NCBI GenBank assembly: GCA_018292915.2
Contig: JACVVK020000058.1
Location: 695,001 to 759,000, forward strand
Direction of reading: 5' to 3'
Source of the DNA: Batillaria attramentaria
Lineage: Eukaryota; Mollusca; Gastropoda; Batillariidae
DNA: 64,000 bases
Shown here: positions 11,756 through 22,844 of the stretch, piece by piece
Position numbering within the stretch: the stretch's first letter is position 1
How the letters are laid out: each line of letters starts with the position of its first letter
Notes under the pieces: generated by a model
Seen by the model: only the letters and a program-made list of their open reading frames with translations
The model's database searches: none
Told to the model about the DNA's origin: nothing
Translations under genes and position numbers: made by a program

Positions 11756-12009
11756 CAAACTGACGCTGATACAGTTTTGCGTCAGTGCGCGTGTGCCTTT
11801 TCTGCGATGTTTGTGAGGCGTGTGGCTTGTGTAAAGGAAATGTGCTTCCAGTACAAATTTTCGAGTCAACTGACGACAACGGCTGCAGTGAATTTTTCTA
11901 ATTTTTTTGTATATTTTTTATGGCACCCCAGGCTCATTATCTATGTATAGTAGGAGCAATTTTGAGATCTAAAGTGTGTTCACCAGCACTTTCATCAGGT
12001 ACGGCTTAC

Positions 12010-12600
12010 GCCAAAAGTATAAAAGCGACAACCTCCAAAATTCACTCAGTTGAGAGTCCGTACTCACGCTATCTATGTCCCAAAAATGGAGTGGTTTAGG
12101 TAAATATTACGCCTTTAAACGCCAGAAAGCCACTTTTTTTTTAAAAGGGCGATAACTCGCAAATCATGTGTGCAATCGTACCCTGGATCGGGCCTTCTAT
12201 TCAACAATCTTGATTCATTTAGAAACCCCAAATTTGAAATCGATCGGTTCAGTATTTTCGGAGAAATAGGCATCTGAACTGGGTTCACATGCAATGTCAA
12301 CTCAGGCTCGGTTTACATGAAAACTATAAGAGCGACCATTTTCTAGTAGTGACTCTGTTCAGAGTCCGTATTCAAGCTATCTACTGCCAAAAAATTGAGT
12401 GATTTAAATAAATATTACGCCTGTACACGAAAGACAACCAACTTGTCTCAAAAGGGCGATAACTCCCAAATCACTTAAGCAATCATCACACGCTTGAATC
12501 GTCTAATGTAACATTTTGATATATTTGGATACCCCAAATTTGAAGCCATTCGGTTGAGTATTTTCGAAGAAACGGGCCTGGACACAATTCACACACGCAC
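12010..12600 (+). repeat. Two diverged tandem copies of a ~290-bp repeat
   Basis: Both copies have GAGTCCGTA, a CTATCTA block, AAATATTACGCCT, AAAGGGCGATAACTC, CCCCAAATTTGAA and GAGTATTTTCG-like motifs in the same order (about 12010-12310 and 12311-12600). Neither is coding. Confidence 0.5.
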
Positions 12601-12859
12601 ACACGCACGCACACACGCACACACATCCGCACAGACGGCACTCACTGAGGAGGAGAAGTGCGTTCGGAACACCATACGCGTCAGCATCGATGACGCAAGT
12701 TTTCTTACGTCATTGTCAGAGTTACACTTGCAAAATCGTCTCTGCGGGAGATCGGCAGTGACGTGCGTTTGTACCACAGATGCTTGCCTATGAACGTGGA
12801 AATTTTAGCCCGTCCTATTATGTTGTTTCCATTACTATGGAAACAACATAAAAAGGGGG

Positions 12860-13682
12860 CGGAGCGTAAAATACGGCAGGCACTATTACACAGCTGCTGT
12901 ACTTTTTAAACTTTACAAAATCACCGTCACATAATCCAGTGTGTTAAATTGTACGTGCAGTTTTGCTTTCCAGGGACAAGGTCGGTGTAAACTAGCATGC
13001 ATTTAATCAAACGCAAAACAGTAATTAATAATGGAAAACGTTGAATCTGAACAGATGATTTAAGTCCATCCTATACAAATCAGGACTCTCATCTTTTTTG
13101 TCCCTGTATAATGTACCAAGAGCATTACATGTTTGGCAGCGTGAGCGGGGAAAACAGCAACATGGTTCAAACTGAAAATGTTGCCACTTCGCATTGTCAG
13201 ACTCTTGACGTCAATGGCACCATGCGCATCACGTTTGTATGTGGGCACTTGTTTTCAAATGTTTTTTCCTTTGGAGCGAAATGATCCAGTTTGCTGAAGA
13301 TGATCAATAAAATTGTATTGATGATCTTTGGTTTTCCCTCGGTTGTTGTATGTTTCTAAAAAGCATTGATATCTGTGCCTTGGGACTGCTGATAAGACAG
13401 TCGAAACATGCTTGGTGAGTGGATGAGGATCTTTGTAAATTAGGCTTTTGGTTGTCCTTTGAGTTGGTCAGACCAGACACAGCGAATGGTCAGACATCAG
13501 ATTCCTGACGGGCGAAGGTTGTCCGATTTCATTTAAGACTTTTTTTTTAATGTTTGGAAGATAGTACACATTATATATTTTAATTCATATACAACTAGGT
13601 TTGTTGTACTACAAACAAAAATGCATACATGGGCACACCAACCGCATTTATTTATATTTTAGTATTACTTGTACTGTTTAAT

Positions 13683-13742
<60 letters not shown>

Positions 13743-14690
13743 AATGAGAAACATCGAAAGACTTAATGTTCAGGTAGTGTATGTTGAAATTTATCAGCCT
13801 TGTGATTAGGACATCACTTGGAAGGTCACACATTATCAAACGTTTCCTTTTGTACATTTATTTCTAGACACATGTTGATCAGTTACAACACAAACATTTT
13901 GGCCAATGGGGACAAAGTTTACCATTCAGGCTGGAAACATGACAGTACATGGAAACTGATCAGATTTAGGACTGACCATACAGTAATGTGTCATGGTAAA
14001 AACAAAAACAAAACTAAATACCATTTCTTTCAAATGTTACAACAGTGAAACAAGTGCTTGGACAACTAGCAAACTACAGATAACATAAAATGTAAACCTG
14101 AAATATATTCTTTAGATTCTCACTGTTCCTTCAGCCCTAGCCAAGTCAGATTCACACTATATTGTGTCTACTTTGCTTCAGTGTTATAACCTTCAAAATG
14201 AAAATGTAGCAGTACAAACAAACATACAACCAACCAGCACACCTACAAACATTTCAAACAGAGTTTAGTACTAAATTATTTCAAAAAGGTGGGGGCGGGG
14301 GTATGGCAGTTTGAATTTAGCGTCAAGTGTCCGATTAGATGAGGGAATTTTGGGACTGAATTTCACTAGTGTCAATACTGGAAAAGGTCTTGTCCTATTA
14401 CAACCGGCTTTGCCATCACCATTATGGTAACAAAAGATAATTTTAATGAGGGAATTTTAGTGTCCAAGATGCCCGGTCTGTAGATCCCATGGTAGGCAGG
14501 GATATCACTGGCGATTGCTTTCTGAGGGGATTTCATATCGGTTAAACACAGATTTAGGCCAGTTTAAGAATATGTAATCTTTGCTCTTAGTTTGTAGTAC
14601 ATGTACATGGATTCGACACAATAGAGGTTGTCTGGTATGCTTTTTGCTAACTTTAACATTAAAACAAAAAAGCAAAAGTGGACCTAACTA
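12860..14690. other. Stretch with no recognised gene
   Basis: It lies inside the expanded intron of copy E. It holds a CA tract (13687-13740) and a LINE-like 3' end near 13290-13320 (GATCAATAAAATTGTATTGATGATC). I see no convincing exon. Confidence 0.5.
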
Positions 14691-14696
14691 AACTTA

Positions 14697-14839
14697 CCAC
14701 TTGGTGTTGACTTGAATAATCGCCATGTTGAACGTGATATCAGATGATGACACATTTGTAAACATATTTGCAGGAGCTGGTTGTTTTGAGCAGGAGCTGG
14801 GCCTGAAATAAATGCATACATGCAGATCAAAGTGATGTT

Positions 14840-14904
<65 letters not shown>

Positions 14905-15565
14905 CCCACAGATCTGTTTAAAAAAAAAAAAATTAAATTGTGATGGTGTGCATGGTTTCTCTTCAGTCCTCATTTGTACTGATCTTGCATGATACATGTA
15001 CTTCATAGACTGTTCAAATACACACAAAACACTTTGGTATACTTGTACTGCAGGCTTACTGAAATAGCTGCTGGTGAGTCTGACATGAGATCTATCTGTA
15101 CACAGAGTCCAGGGAAAAGAATATCCCAAGTGTCTATCATGTCACAGTGAGCAGGGAGAAAACACAGTAGGACCATGCTCACCTTCGTAGAATGGATACT
15201 GTCTGTGTATGTGATTATTAAAACTGCTGTGAGAGTCAGAATCTAATGTAGCACTCCCTCCAGTTTTACTCCGTTGCCTCCCAGTACTGCCTCTACTCAT
15301 CCCTCTCCCACTTTCCTGGACTCCCTTCACAGTACACATCTTCCACACCCACCGGAACTCGACTGATTAGTGTAGATTGATCACCTCCTCCTTCCCATCA
15401 TCAGAGTCATTTTCTTCCAATTCTTCTACATGCCCGAAGGAATCAGGAAAACCGCCGTCCAAATCTACGAATCTTGCCACACTCTAATCTTCACTTTCTG
15501 CACCATTCCCCGGAATATTGAACAAAATTCCACGATTATCCCCATTATCGCGCCGCCATCTTGTT
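14697..15565 (-). other. Possible exons of an unrecognised gene
   Basis: On the minus strand a stretch from about 15565 contains coding-like acidic sequence (FVDLDGGFPDSFGHVEELEE) but has in-frame TAG and TAA stops. After them an ORF from about 15348 runs to a donor GAAG/GTGAGC near 15187. A second open piece lies at about 14803-14697, between TTTCAG and GTG/GTAAGT, and is in a compatible phase 1 frame. I do not recognise the protein. A decayed gene or chance ORFs are both possible. Confidence 0.25.
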
Positions 15566-15569
15566 GATA

Positions 15570-16780
15570 CGAAAATCTAAAGTAGATTCTCACACGAACA
15601 TTTATAGAAACTTAAAACCACTAGTAGATAAATATTGCTGTTTGATGTGAGGAGCGAGACCGCGTCCTTCGACTTTGCGAAAATATTCAGAATATCACAG
15701 GTCAGTAAACCACTGAATATTTCGCTAACGTCATATTTTGAGAAAATTGAATCTCGTCTGCCAAAGTCGCTGACGTGTTCTACACGGTTGCTGAGGAAGC
15801 AATAGACAAGAAATGCAGTAATTCTGAGTTATACAAACACCACCAGCGACATTGTGAAGTACAATCCGGGAGCAGTATGTTACTGGTATGACTGAGTGAT
15901 CGAGTGCGAACATTTCAAGATAATAGATAGATCTGGTTCCTGCCTGGTCTGTACAATTTAGTAACTGCAGACATGTATCCGTAAAGGCTTTCTTTGAAAC
16001 TTGAAGCAGGCTTTTCGGTTCTAGCATTTAAAGATCTAAAACCACTCTAGTCAATGTCCTAAAATAGTCGGCTGCTAAGACAAAGGTATCAGTGACGCGA
16101 CGTTACTTTGCTTGTAGGCTCACACGCTTCCTTGTCGGACTCAGACGACAATCTCTGTCTAAACTGACAGATCATATTGTTTTGAAATAAAGGGGGAAAA
16201 TGGACGTACAAATACAGTACACTCAAACACACTGCTTACCTTCAACCACGACGAAGAAATCACAACGCGGATTGAGACTGATTGAGGAAGTATCCGTGTT
16301 AGTATCCTTTCGTGAAAAATGTCGCAGGAAAGTGCGCGCGGGTTGGTGTGAGGGCAATTGGGAGATAATTAAAACATGGAAGATAACTCTGAAATAACAA
16401 TGAGCACTCTCTGGGGCACAGAGTCTTTCAGTGGAAAGTACACTTTCACGCCCCGCCGAAAAGGGACTGCACTCTGGAGTCTAAACAATGAGTTCATTCC
16501 CTTCAGTTTTCGCTGTGCGCCATGAGGGATCCCATTCTAACTTCCGCAGACGGCCGGTTGAAGCCGTGAACATTTCAATCAAGTTCAGCTATAAACATCA
16601 TCGTACAGCTTAGGTACGCTGTCAGTTTTCTTATATTAGCCTGACGTTTTCCTGTGCCATAGCCACCACGAAAAAAATGTAGCCACCAAAAAGTTTCTTC
16701 GCTTGGATCCCTGACCCAGGATGTGACTTCCCCGATCACTCATGGGTTACCCGGACTATGTTGACATATGTGCATAAATT
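15570..16780. other. No gene recognised
   Basis: Unique-looking sequence within the expanded intron of copy E. I find no exon, clear repeat or terminal inverted repeats. Homology with the gene C intron resumes near 16785 (CATCACTGTTTTTGCC). Confidence 0.5.
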
Positions 16781-16989
16781 TGCAACTTTTCTAAAGACAT
16801 CACTGTTTTTGCCTATCGAAAGACGTCTTTTGAAACTCAAGGTTTCCTGTGTGATGCGTTCACAGAACTAGGTCAATTTCACTTTTGTAAATTTGGGAAA
16901 TTGGGGATGGGGCGTGGGTTATGTAATATTATGCGTTATAGCAGTCACTGAAATCAGATTATGTACTGAAAACATTAACATTTGTTTAG

Positions 16990-17285
16990 ATCGTAGGTAC
17001 GAAAGGCCGCAACCAAGAGATCGAAGTTCAAGTCCATACACGGATTTGCAACAGCCACAAATCCGAGGCCAACTGCCGTCAGGTTGGTACAACAACCAAG
17101 AAGAAAACGTCATCCATCTGCAGCCGTCAGTCAACTATGCTAACACTGAAGCACGACCAGAGCTTTCAGAGTCTCCAGAAGTTGGCAGTTACGTGAATGT
17201 AGAGCCGATTACAAATACGTATGAACAAGTACAGACCAGGCCGGAGACAACACCAAACGTCTATGATGCACTGCGCGCGTCTTAA
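16990..17285 (+). pseudogene. Copy E cytoplasmic tail exon
   Basis: 296 nt, the same length as in gene C, with a TTTGTTTAG acceptor and a TAA stop. It keeps SPYTDL, VNYANT, GSYVNVEP, NTYEQV and NVYDAL, all the tyrosine sites of gene C apart from RYNN (here WYNN). The intact frame implies a recent copy or continuing use. Confidence 0.8.
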
Positions 17286-17306
17286 ATGAACAGACATCTA
17301 ATTAAT

Positions 17307-17312
17307 AATAAA
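17307..17312 (+). terminator. Poly(A) signal after copy E tail
   Basis: AATAAA lies 22 bp after the stop, in the same context as gene C (57881-57886). Confidence 0.6.
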
Positions 17313-17329
17313 GTCAACCGTACATCACT

Positions 17330-18262
17330 ATGAGTATTAGTGTATCTCTTCTTCTTCTTCTTCTGCGTTCCATCTGGCCGTCAAATTCGCAGTCCCGACA
17401 TGGCGATGAACTGCTCCGTCTTTCGTATGTCGTCGCTGTTCCCCCAGAGTTTGTCGTGAAGGCTGGTGTCGATGGGCCAGATTTCACGGCGAAGCTGCTC
17501 GAGGTGTGGGCAGGTTTGTAGGATGTGGTCTGGAGTCTCTTCTTCAGCACCACACTGGCATGATGCTGTGTCCACGAGGCCCATCTTTTTCATATGTTTT
17601 CGCAGACCACAGTGGCCAGTTCTCAGGCGGAAGATGGTAGTCTGTCCTTGCCTAGTCAGCTGGTTTATGTGGTCTTGTTCAGGGTTGTAGTTGCTGTTCT
17701 TGGTGCGCCAGTCAGCTTTGAAGGAGTTCTTCAGTCGCGTCTTGGCTTCTCTGTAGGTGGTGGGAGGGTGGGGTTGTGGGAGCCTGCTGCCCTGCTTGGC
17801 CAGTCTGTCTGCAGCTCCATTACCGGCTATTCCGACGTGTGCAGGGATCCACTGGAGAACCACATTGCTTCTCTGGGACAGGACATGAAGATTATCCTGC
17901 ATTTGCTGGGTGGCGGAGTCAGTGGGTCCTGACTGGAGAGCCTGCAGAGCTGACAGAGAGTCTGTGAGGAGAGCGAGGTTCGTCAGCTCGCCGTTGTCCA
18001 GTTCGATCAGATGCTGTGTGGCGGTGGTCAGGGCCTGCACTTCAGCTCTGTAGTTGGAGCTTCTGTCTCCTACGGGGATGGAGATGGTGGTTGGAAGTCT
18101 GTTTGGGAACCGGATGAACACTCCACTTCCGCCATTCCGCACTGCGTTCTCTGCTGATCCGTCGGTGTACGCATGCGTCCAGGAGTGTGGGGGTTATCGT
18201 TCCTGGATCATCTCCTGCGTGAGTGCCTTCTGCAGAGCTGGGAGCTGCTTTCCCTTTTCCTC
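17330..18262 (-). mobile_element. LINE fragment: RNase H and zinc-knuckle end of ORF2
   Basis: Reading on the minus strand, LQKALTQEMIQER is followed by one in-frame stop, then the RNase H start YTDGS. Further on come the SNYRAEVQAL block with the catalytic Glu, LLTDSLSALQAL with the next Asp, and IPAHVGIAGNGAADRLAK (HxGIxGNxxAD). A CxC...H...C knuckle follows (CQCGAEEETPDHILQTC). This is the C-terminal half of an RNase H-bearing non-LTR retrotransposon, 5'-truncated and abutting a Penelope fragment. A shorter copy with the same 3' end follows gene C (57918-58178). Confidence 0.85.
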
Positions 18263-18264
18263 CA

Positions 18265-18990
18265 GACCTGGTACATCACACCCTTCCCCTGTTCTGCCAA
18301 ACGATGTGACACATGCTCCCATTCCAAGGAAGTCCATCAGTTTAGATCTCCATGGGATGGTAGAATGTGGAACATCAGGCAGAACTTGACATGTACCATG
18401 CGTAACCTGATTTATGTGATACAGTGTGACTGCAGCCCTGAGAACATCTACATTGGTTCTACCAAAAACTTAAAGCTGAGATGGGCCAACCATAAGAGCG
18501 ATATCAAAACTGGCAAAGTTACGAAATGCCAGGTAGCCGCCCATGTCTGTCAGAACCCACATGCAGCTGACCCTCAGCTCCACTTCCTCACCATTTTTGC
18601 AATAGAACGAGTGGAGCAAGAAAAGGACCTCATCAAGAGGGAGATATGGTGGCAGTGTAATTTAGGCACCATCTTTTCTGGCCTCAACACCAGGAAAGAT
18701 CTAGCCACCATGCTGCGTCTTGGTAAGAGGATCCTTTTCTAGAACAGAAGGATGGAATCTGACAGGCATCAGCGAGAGGTTTCGGTCCAGTAATCCAGTA
18801 ATTTGTGTACAGTTTGCAGATCTTCTCAGGGTTGGAGAGAGAGAGAGAGAGAGAGAGAGCACGTGAAAGAGCAAGAACATTATTATTGACGTAAGGATTG
18901 CGTCATAACCCTGACGTCATTTATTTTGTATTTCGTATTCCCCTGATGAAGGGCCCGCTGAGGGCCCGAAAATTTGGGCTCCATGTCTTG
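18265..18990 (+). mobile_element. Penelope-like element 3' fragment (GIY-YIG endonuclease)
   Basis: The open frame to 18742 has PC..KRCDTC, then NLIYVIQCDC and ENIYIGSTKNLKLRWANH. These are the two halves of the GIY-YIG nuclease core with its Arg and His, in the arrangement of Penelope-like element C-termini. The 3' flank carries CTGATGA (18943-18949), a GGGCCC/GGGCCC stem and GAAA, a hammerhead-like core. The reverse transcriptase part is missing. Confidence 0.85.
18943..18971 (+). ncRNA. Hammerhead-like core after Penelope fragment
   Basis: CTGATGA, one extra A, a perfect 6-bp stem II (GGGCCC twice, loop GCTGA), then GAAA. No clear stem III or cleavage triplet follows, so it is either inactive or a relic. 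Confidence 0.4.
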
Positions 18991-19119
18991 TTAATAATAA
19001 TAGTTGATCACAGTTCTTAAGGAGTGTATTTTCTAGTTATTCTACGTGGATTCATCCATTTCAAAACTCTTTCGGGGATGTGTGGAGCCAGCATGACTTC
19101 CTACGTTTTGTAAAGTCAG

Positions 19120-19170
<51 letters not shown>

Positions 19171-19176
<6 letters not shown>

Positions 19177-19913
19177 CACAATGAGGTGCCCCCGATTACG
19201 GAAAATACACCACACGAGTTTGTTGATTTCGACCGTAAAACTGCGAGTTTTAACGAGCAGTTTTACGGTCGAAATCAACAAACGAGTGTGGTGTATTTTC
19301 CGTAATCGGGGGCACCGAATTGGGAAAATTATTTATACCACGTCCCTACCTGCATTTCAAGTCTTTGATTTGAAAGCTGACATCGGCAATCCAAATGCTT
19401 CACGCGACATCACTGACTGAGGTGCTTTATCTCGCTTTGTCCATAGGCTTTGAGAAGTCAGCTTTCCCGTTTCGAAGCCTCCGTCTTAGTAGAGAACTGG
19501 AACTATGCTTACGCTTGTCACAAACACGACCGCTTGTTGATAAAACGCAGCAAAAGATCAACAATTCCACGTCAAGCGATTGGGAGAGCTCCTTCGTCCC
19601 CATTTCCCTACGAAGTCGAACTACGTCATGTCGTGACGTAAATTATTCTTTAGTCCCTTTTCGCATCCTATCGTGACGTAAATCCTTTATCCAGAACACA
19701 CTGCTGGAACACTGCTAGGGGTAATACCTGTTCACTCTTTAAGGCGATGTCACACTGAAAACAAGTTTCCCTGCTACGGTCAAGATATTCCTACCTTACT
19801 AGACACCCTTTTCTTGTATGTAGAACTTCAATGCGTATGAAATACCTCTGGATGGGGTTTCTGGGTAAAGTCGATGTCTCTTTTCCTTAAACATACATGT
19901 TGACTGAGCGGAT
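19171..19913 (+). repeat. Direct repeat copy 1 with long hairpin
   Basis: About 740 bp, repeated 1082 bp downstream at 20253-20995 with a few substitutions. It opens with a foldback: arms 19186-19244 and 19257-19315 (about 59 bp, two mismatches) around a 12-nt loop. The arms contain GATTACGGAAAATACACCAC and its complement. Confidence 0.8.
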
Positions 19914-20142
19914 GCGGGAAGGTGTCACTTGACACTCCGCACGGCGGCTTTCATTGGTTGAAACACAAAACATGTTTTCGGATTTTAGGGCAGGCTCTAA
20001 AACTGAAAACACGATCGAAACAGTGTTTTGAAAAAATTGTTGTGAAGTATATCACACGACAAAACACACTGTTTCGCAGCGAAATATCTGAAAACAATGT
20101 TTTCAAGTGTTTTTGCCCTCTCGTGTGACATGGCCTTTAGGT
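19738..20142. mobile_element. Possible MITE
   Basis: TTTAAGGCGATGTCACACTG at the left and a complement-like GTGTGACATGGCCTTTAGG at the right form imperfect inverted ends around non-coding DNA. Direct repeat copy 2 keeps only its left part. No clear target duplication. Confidence 0.35.
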
Positions 20143-20252
20143 ACAGCCATAAAATTCACGCGTGGTTGTCATGGGTACAATGTTTATACCACATGTGGTG
20201 AATTATGGATTTTATACCATGACTTGTAATAGTGGTAGAGTGGTATATATAG

Positions 20253-20995
20253 AGTTTTCACAATGAGGTGCCCCCGATTACGGAAAATACACCACACGAG
20301 TTTGTTGATTTCGACCGTAAAACTGCGAGTTTTAACGAGCAGTTTTACGGTCGAAATCAACAAACGAGTGTGGTGTATTTTACGTAATCTGGGGCACCGA
20401 ATTGGGAAAATTATTTATACCACGTCCCTACCTGCATTTCAAGTCTTTGATTTGAAAGCTGACATCGGCAATCCAAATGCTTCACGCGACATCACTGACT
20501 GAGGTGCTTTACCTCGCTTTGTCCATAGGCTTTGAGAAGTCAGCTTTTCCGTTTCGAAGCCTCCGTCTTAGTAGAGAACTGGAACTAGGCTTACGCTTGT
20601 CACAAACACGACCGCTTGTTGATAAAACGCAGCAAAAGATCAACAATTCCACGTCAAGCGACTGGCAAAGCTCCTTCGTCCCCATTTCCCTACGAAGTCG
20701 AACTACGTCATGTCGTGACGTAAATTATTCTTTAGTCCCTTTTCGCGTCATATTGTGACGCAAGTCCTTTCACCAGAACACACTGCTGGAACACTGCTAG
20801 GGGTAATACCTGTTCACTCTTTAAGGCGATGTCACACTGAAAACAAGTTTCCGTGCTATGGTCAAGATATTCCTACCTTACTAGACACCCTTTTCTTGTA
20901 TGTAGAACTTCAATGCGTATGAAATACCTCTGGATGGGGTTTCTGGGTAAAGTCGATGTCTCTTTTCCTTAAACATACATGTTGACTGAGCGGAG
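20253..20995 (+). repeat. Direct repeat copy 2 with long hairpin
   Basis: Second copy of 19171-19913. The hairpin right arm has extra changes (TACGTAATCTGGGGC). It is followed immediately by the hammerhead repeat. Confidence 0.8.
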
Positions 20996-20997
20996 GG

Positions 20998-21780
20998 GAA
21001 TGGGGGGCCCTATGAATGGTGAGATACCCTTAGATCTGTTAGACGTTTCAGCGGTAGGATGGTAGGTTCCCCCCTCACCAATGTGGCTTGTAGCCAATAT
21101 AGGGCAAGGCGGACTTGTCCACTGGCATACAAAGCACACATCTCCTAGATCTAGGGAGCGCTCTCAGCTGTACTTACTTCCCCTATTTTCAAATTGACCT
21201 GATTGAGCGCATGTTTTCGTCTTTAGCGACGCCTTTGTTCCTATTTTATATTAAATGTAATTACATAACATTACACCTAGGCAGTTGCTCCTTCTAAATT
21301 ATTTAGTCTTATACCGCTGAAACTTCTTGCAGAGCTTTAGGGTAGCGACGTCTGCTAGTACTGGAGACGCACCAGATTATTCTGGGGCAGCCTTTTAGTG
21401 CTGGCTGGACGCTGCAGCCCTCGTGGGTATCGCCGCATGCTCACCTGATGAGGGTCCCATTGACCCGAAACCATGGTCGTGAGCGGCTAAAATCACCAAT
21501 TCATATGGCCTTGGTTGTACCGACCATTTTCCTCCCGGGGGGAGGGGAATGGGGGCCCTATGAATGGTGAGATACCCTTAGATCTGTTACACGTTTCAGC
21601 GGTAGGATGGTAGGTTCCCCCCCCCCCCCCTCTCCAATGTGGCTTGTAGCCAATATAGGGCAAGGCGGACTTGTCCACTGGCATACAAAGCACACATCTC
21701 CTAGGTCTAGGGAGCGCTCTCAGCTTTACTTACTTCCCCTATTTTCAAATTGACCTGATTGAGCGCATGTTTTCGGCTTT
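20998..21780 (+). repeat. Hammerhead-bearing repeat (family H), 1.4 tandem units
   Basis: The order is B (20998-21285), A (21286-21535), B (21536-21780). GGGCCCTATGAATGG recurs at a spacing of 548 bp, so this is a tandem repeat of a ~548-bp unit. The A part contains an intact hammerhead at 21432-21487. Tandem units with a type I hammerhead are the genomic form of retrozymes and of Penelope-type terminal repeats. No ORF is present. Confidence 0.75.
21432..21487 (+). ncRNA. Type I hammerhead ribozyme, intact by sequence
   Basis: Stem I is GCTCAC (21439-21444) with GTGAGC (21479-21484), extended by GCC (21432-21434) with GGC (21485-21487) across a GCAT bulge. The core CTGATGA is at 21445-21451. 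Stem II is GGGTC/GACCC with loop CCATT, then GAAA at 21467-21470. A very short stem III (ACC/GGT, 2-nt loop) leads to the cleavage triplet GTC ending at 21478. All conserved core bases are present. Tiny stem III is typical of hammerheads in Penelope-like elements and retrozymes, which often act as dimers. Confidence 0.8.
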
Positions 21781-21802
21781 AGCGACGCCTTTGTTCCTAT
21801 TC

Positions 21803-21805
21803 TAA

Positions 21806-21860
<55 letters not shown>
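21803..21860. repeat. (TA)n microsatellite
   Basis: About 29 TA units between the hammerhead repeat and the LINE fragment. Confidence 0.9.
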
Positions 21861-21864
<4 letters not shown>

Positions 21865-21866
21865 CT

Positions 21867-22784
21867 TGGACGAGGCACTGGGAGCAGACTGTTTCTTGTG
21901 TTGTGTTCAAAATTAAGTAGTTGATGAAGATATGTTGGGGCTTTGTAGTAAACAATTTTGTGCATCAGTAGGCATTTGTTAAACTCCAGATGCTGTTTTA
22001 GAGGAAGAAATTTGAGGATTTTAAACTGTTGGTCGGTACTAGAATTACCCGAGTGTAAGAGTTTGACAGCGCGCCGGTGGACGGAGTTTACCTTTTTGAA
22101 CTGATTTTCGCTGCACTCGTCCCACAAAGTGGACGCAAAATCTAGATGACTTTGCACGTGGGCATGGAAGAATAGCTTGCAGGTGTCAGGGCTAACTTGG
22201 CGACTTAGTTTAGATAGCAAGAATACATTTTATGACAATAATTTACAGGGACCATCAGCCCACTTTAGCTGGTCGTCAATTATGACACCTAGTAGACGGT
22301 GGTTGGAGACCTGCTCGATAGACTCCGACCCAACTGACAACCGTAGGGGAGATAGTTTGCGTTGTTTTTGGCGCGTTGTTATTAGCATGCTTTTGGTTTT
22401 GGTGGTACTAATTACCATGTGGTTGGCTGTACACCACTGGGAGATTTCAGCGAGGCTATGCTGCAATACTTACTTTTGACTCATGCACATCCGACGCATG
22501 GAGCGTATCGTCAGCATAACATATCACAGCTTACATTAGGGTTTGAGATGGAGAGGGGCATATCATTGATGAATAAACAAAAGAAAATGGGGCCAAGGAT
22601 AGAACCTTGGGGAACGCCGAGCTTAACAACACCTTCTTCAAAAAACGCACCATTTAGATAGACTTTCTGCATTCTACCTTGGAGATAGGACGAAAATAGG
22701 GAGATTGTCTTAGGATCAGGGATATATAGGGACAATTTCTTAAACAAAATGCTGTGGTTCACCAAGTCAAAGGCTGCACCAGTT

Positions 22785-22785
<1 letters not shown>
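21867..22785 (-). mobile_element. LINE reverse transcriptase fragment
   Basis: On the minus strand it shows GVPQGSILGPIFFCLFINDM, then YADDT in another frame (near 22510), ISQWCTANHMVIST, LLGVIID and a C-terminal VHRRAVKLL block. These are the ordered motifs of a non-LTR reverse transcriptase. At least two frameshifts (near 22490 and 22225) make it dead. The upstream half is cut by a CA tract at 22788. Confidence 0.85.

Positions 22786-22844
<59 letters not shown>

Larger units (their letters stand above)
9974..17285 (+). pseudogene. Copy E: truncated Ig receptor copy (TM and tail exons only)
   Basis: Two exons homologous to gene C survive: TM exon 9974-10073 (homology begins inside the exon) and tail exon 16990-17285, both without stops. 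No leader or Ig exon is found upstream. The first 120 bp and last 210 bp of the intron match gene C's 0.36-kb TM-tail intron, but about 6.6 kb of foreign sequence lies between (about 10195-16785). Downstream flank, poly(A) signal and LINE also match gene C. It is most likely a dead duplicate. It could still donate its tail exon by recombination. Confidence 0.75.

Noticed and set aside
13380..13420. Hammerhead-like CTGATAAGACAGTCGAAACATGC
   Set aside because: Core reads CTGATAA instead of CTGATGA, stem II is 3 bp with a 1-nt loop, and no stem I or cleavage triplet pairs.
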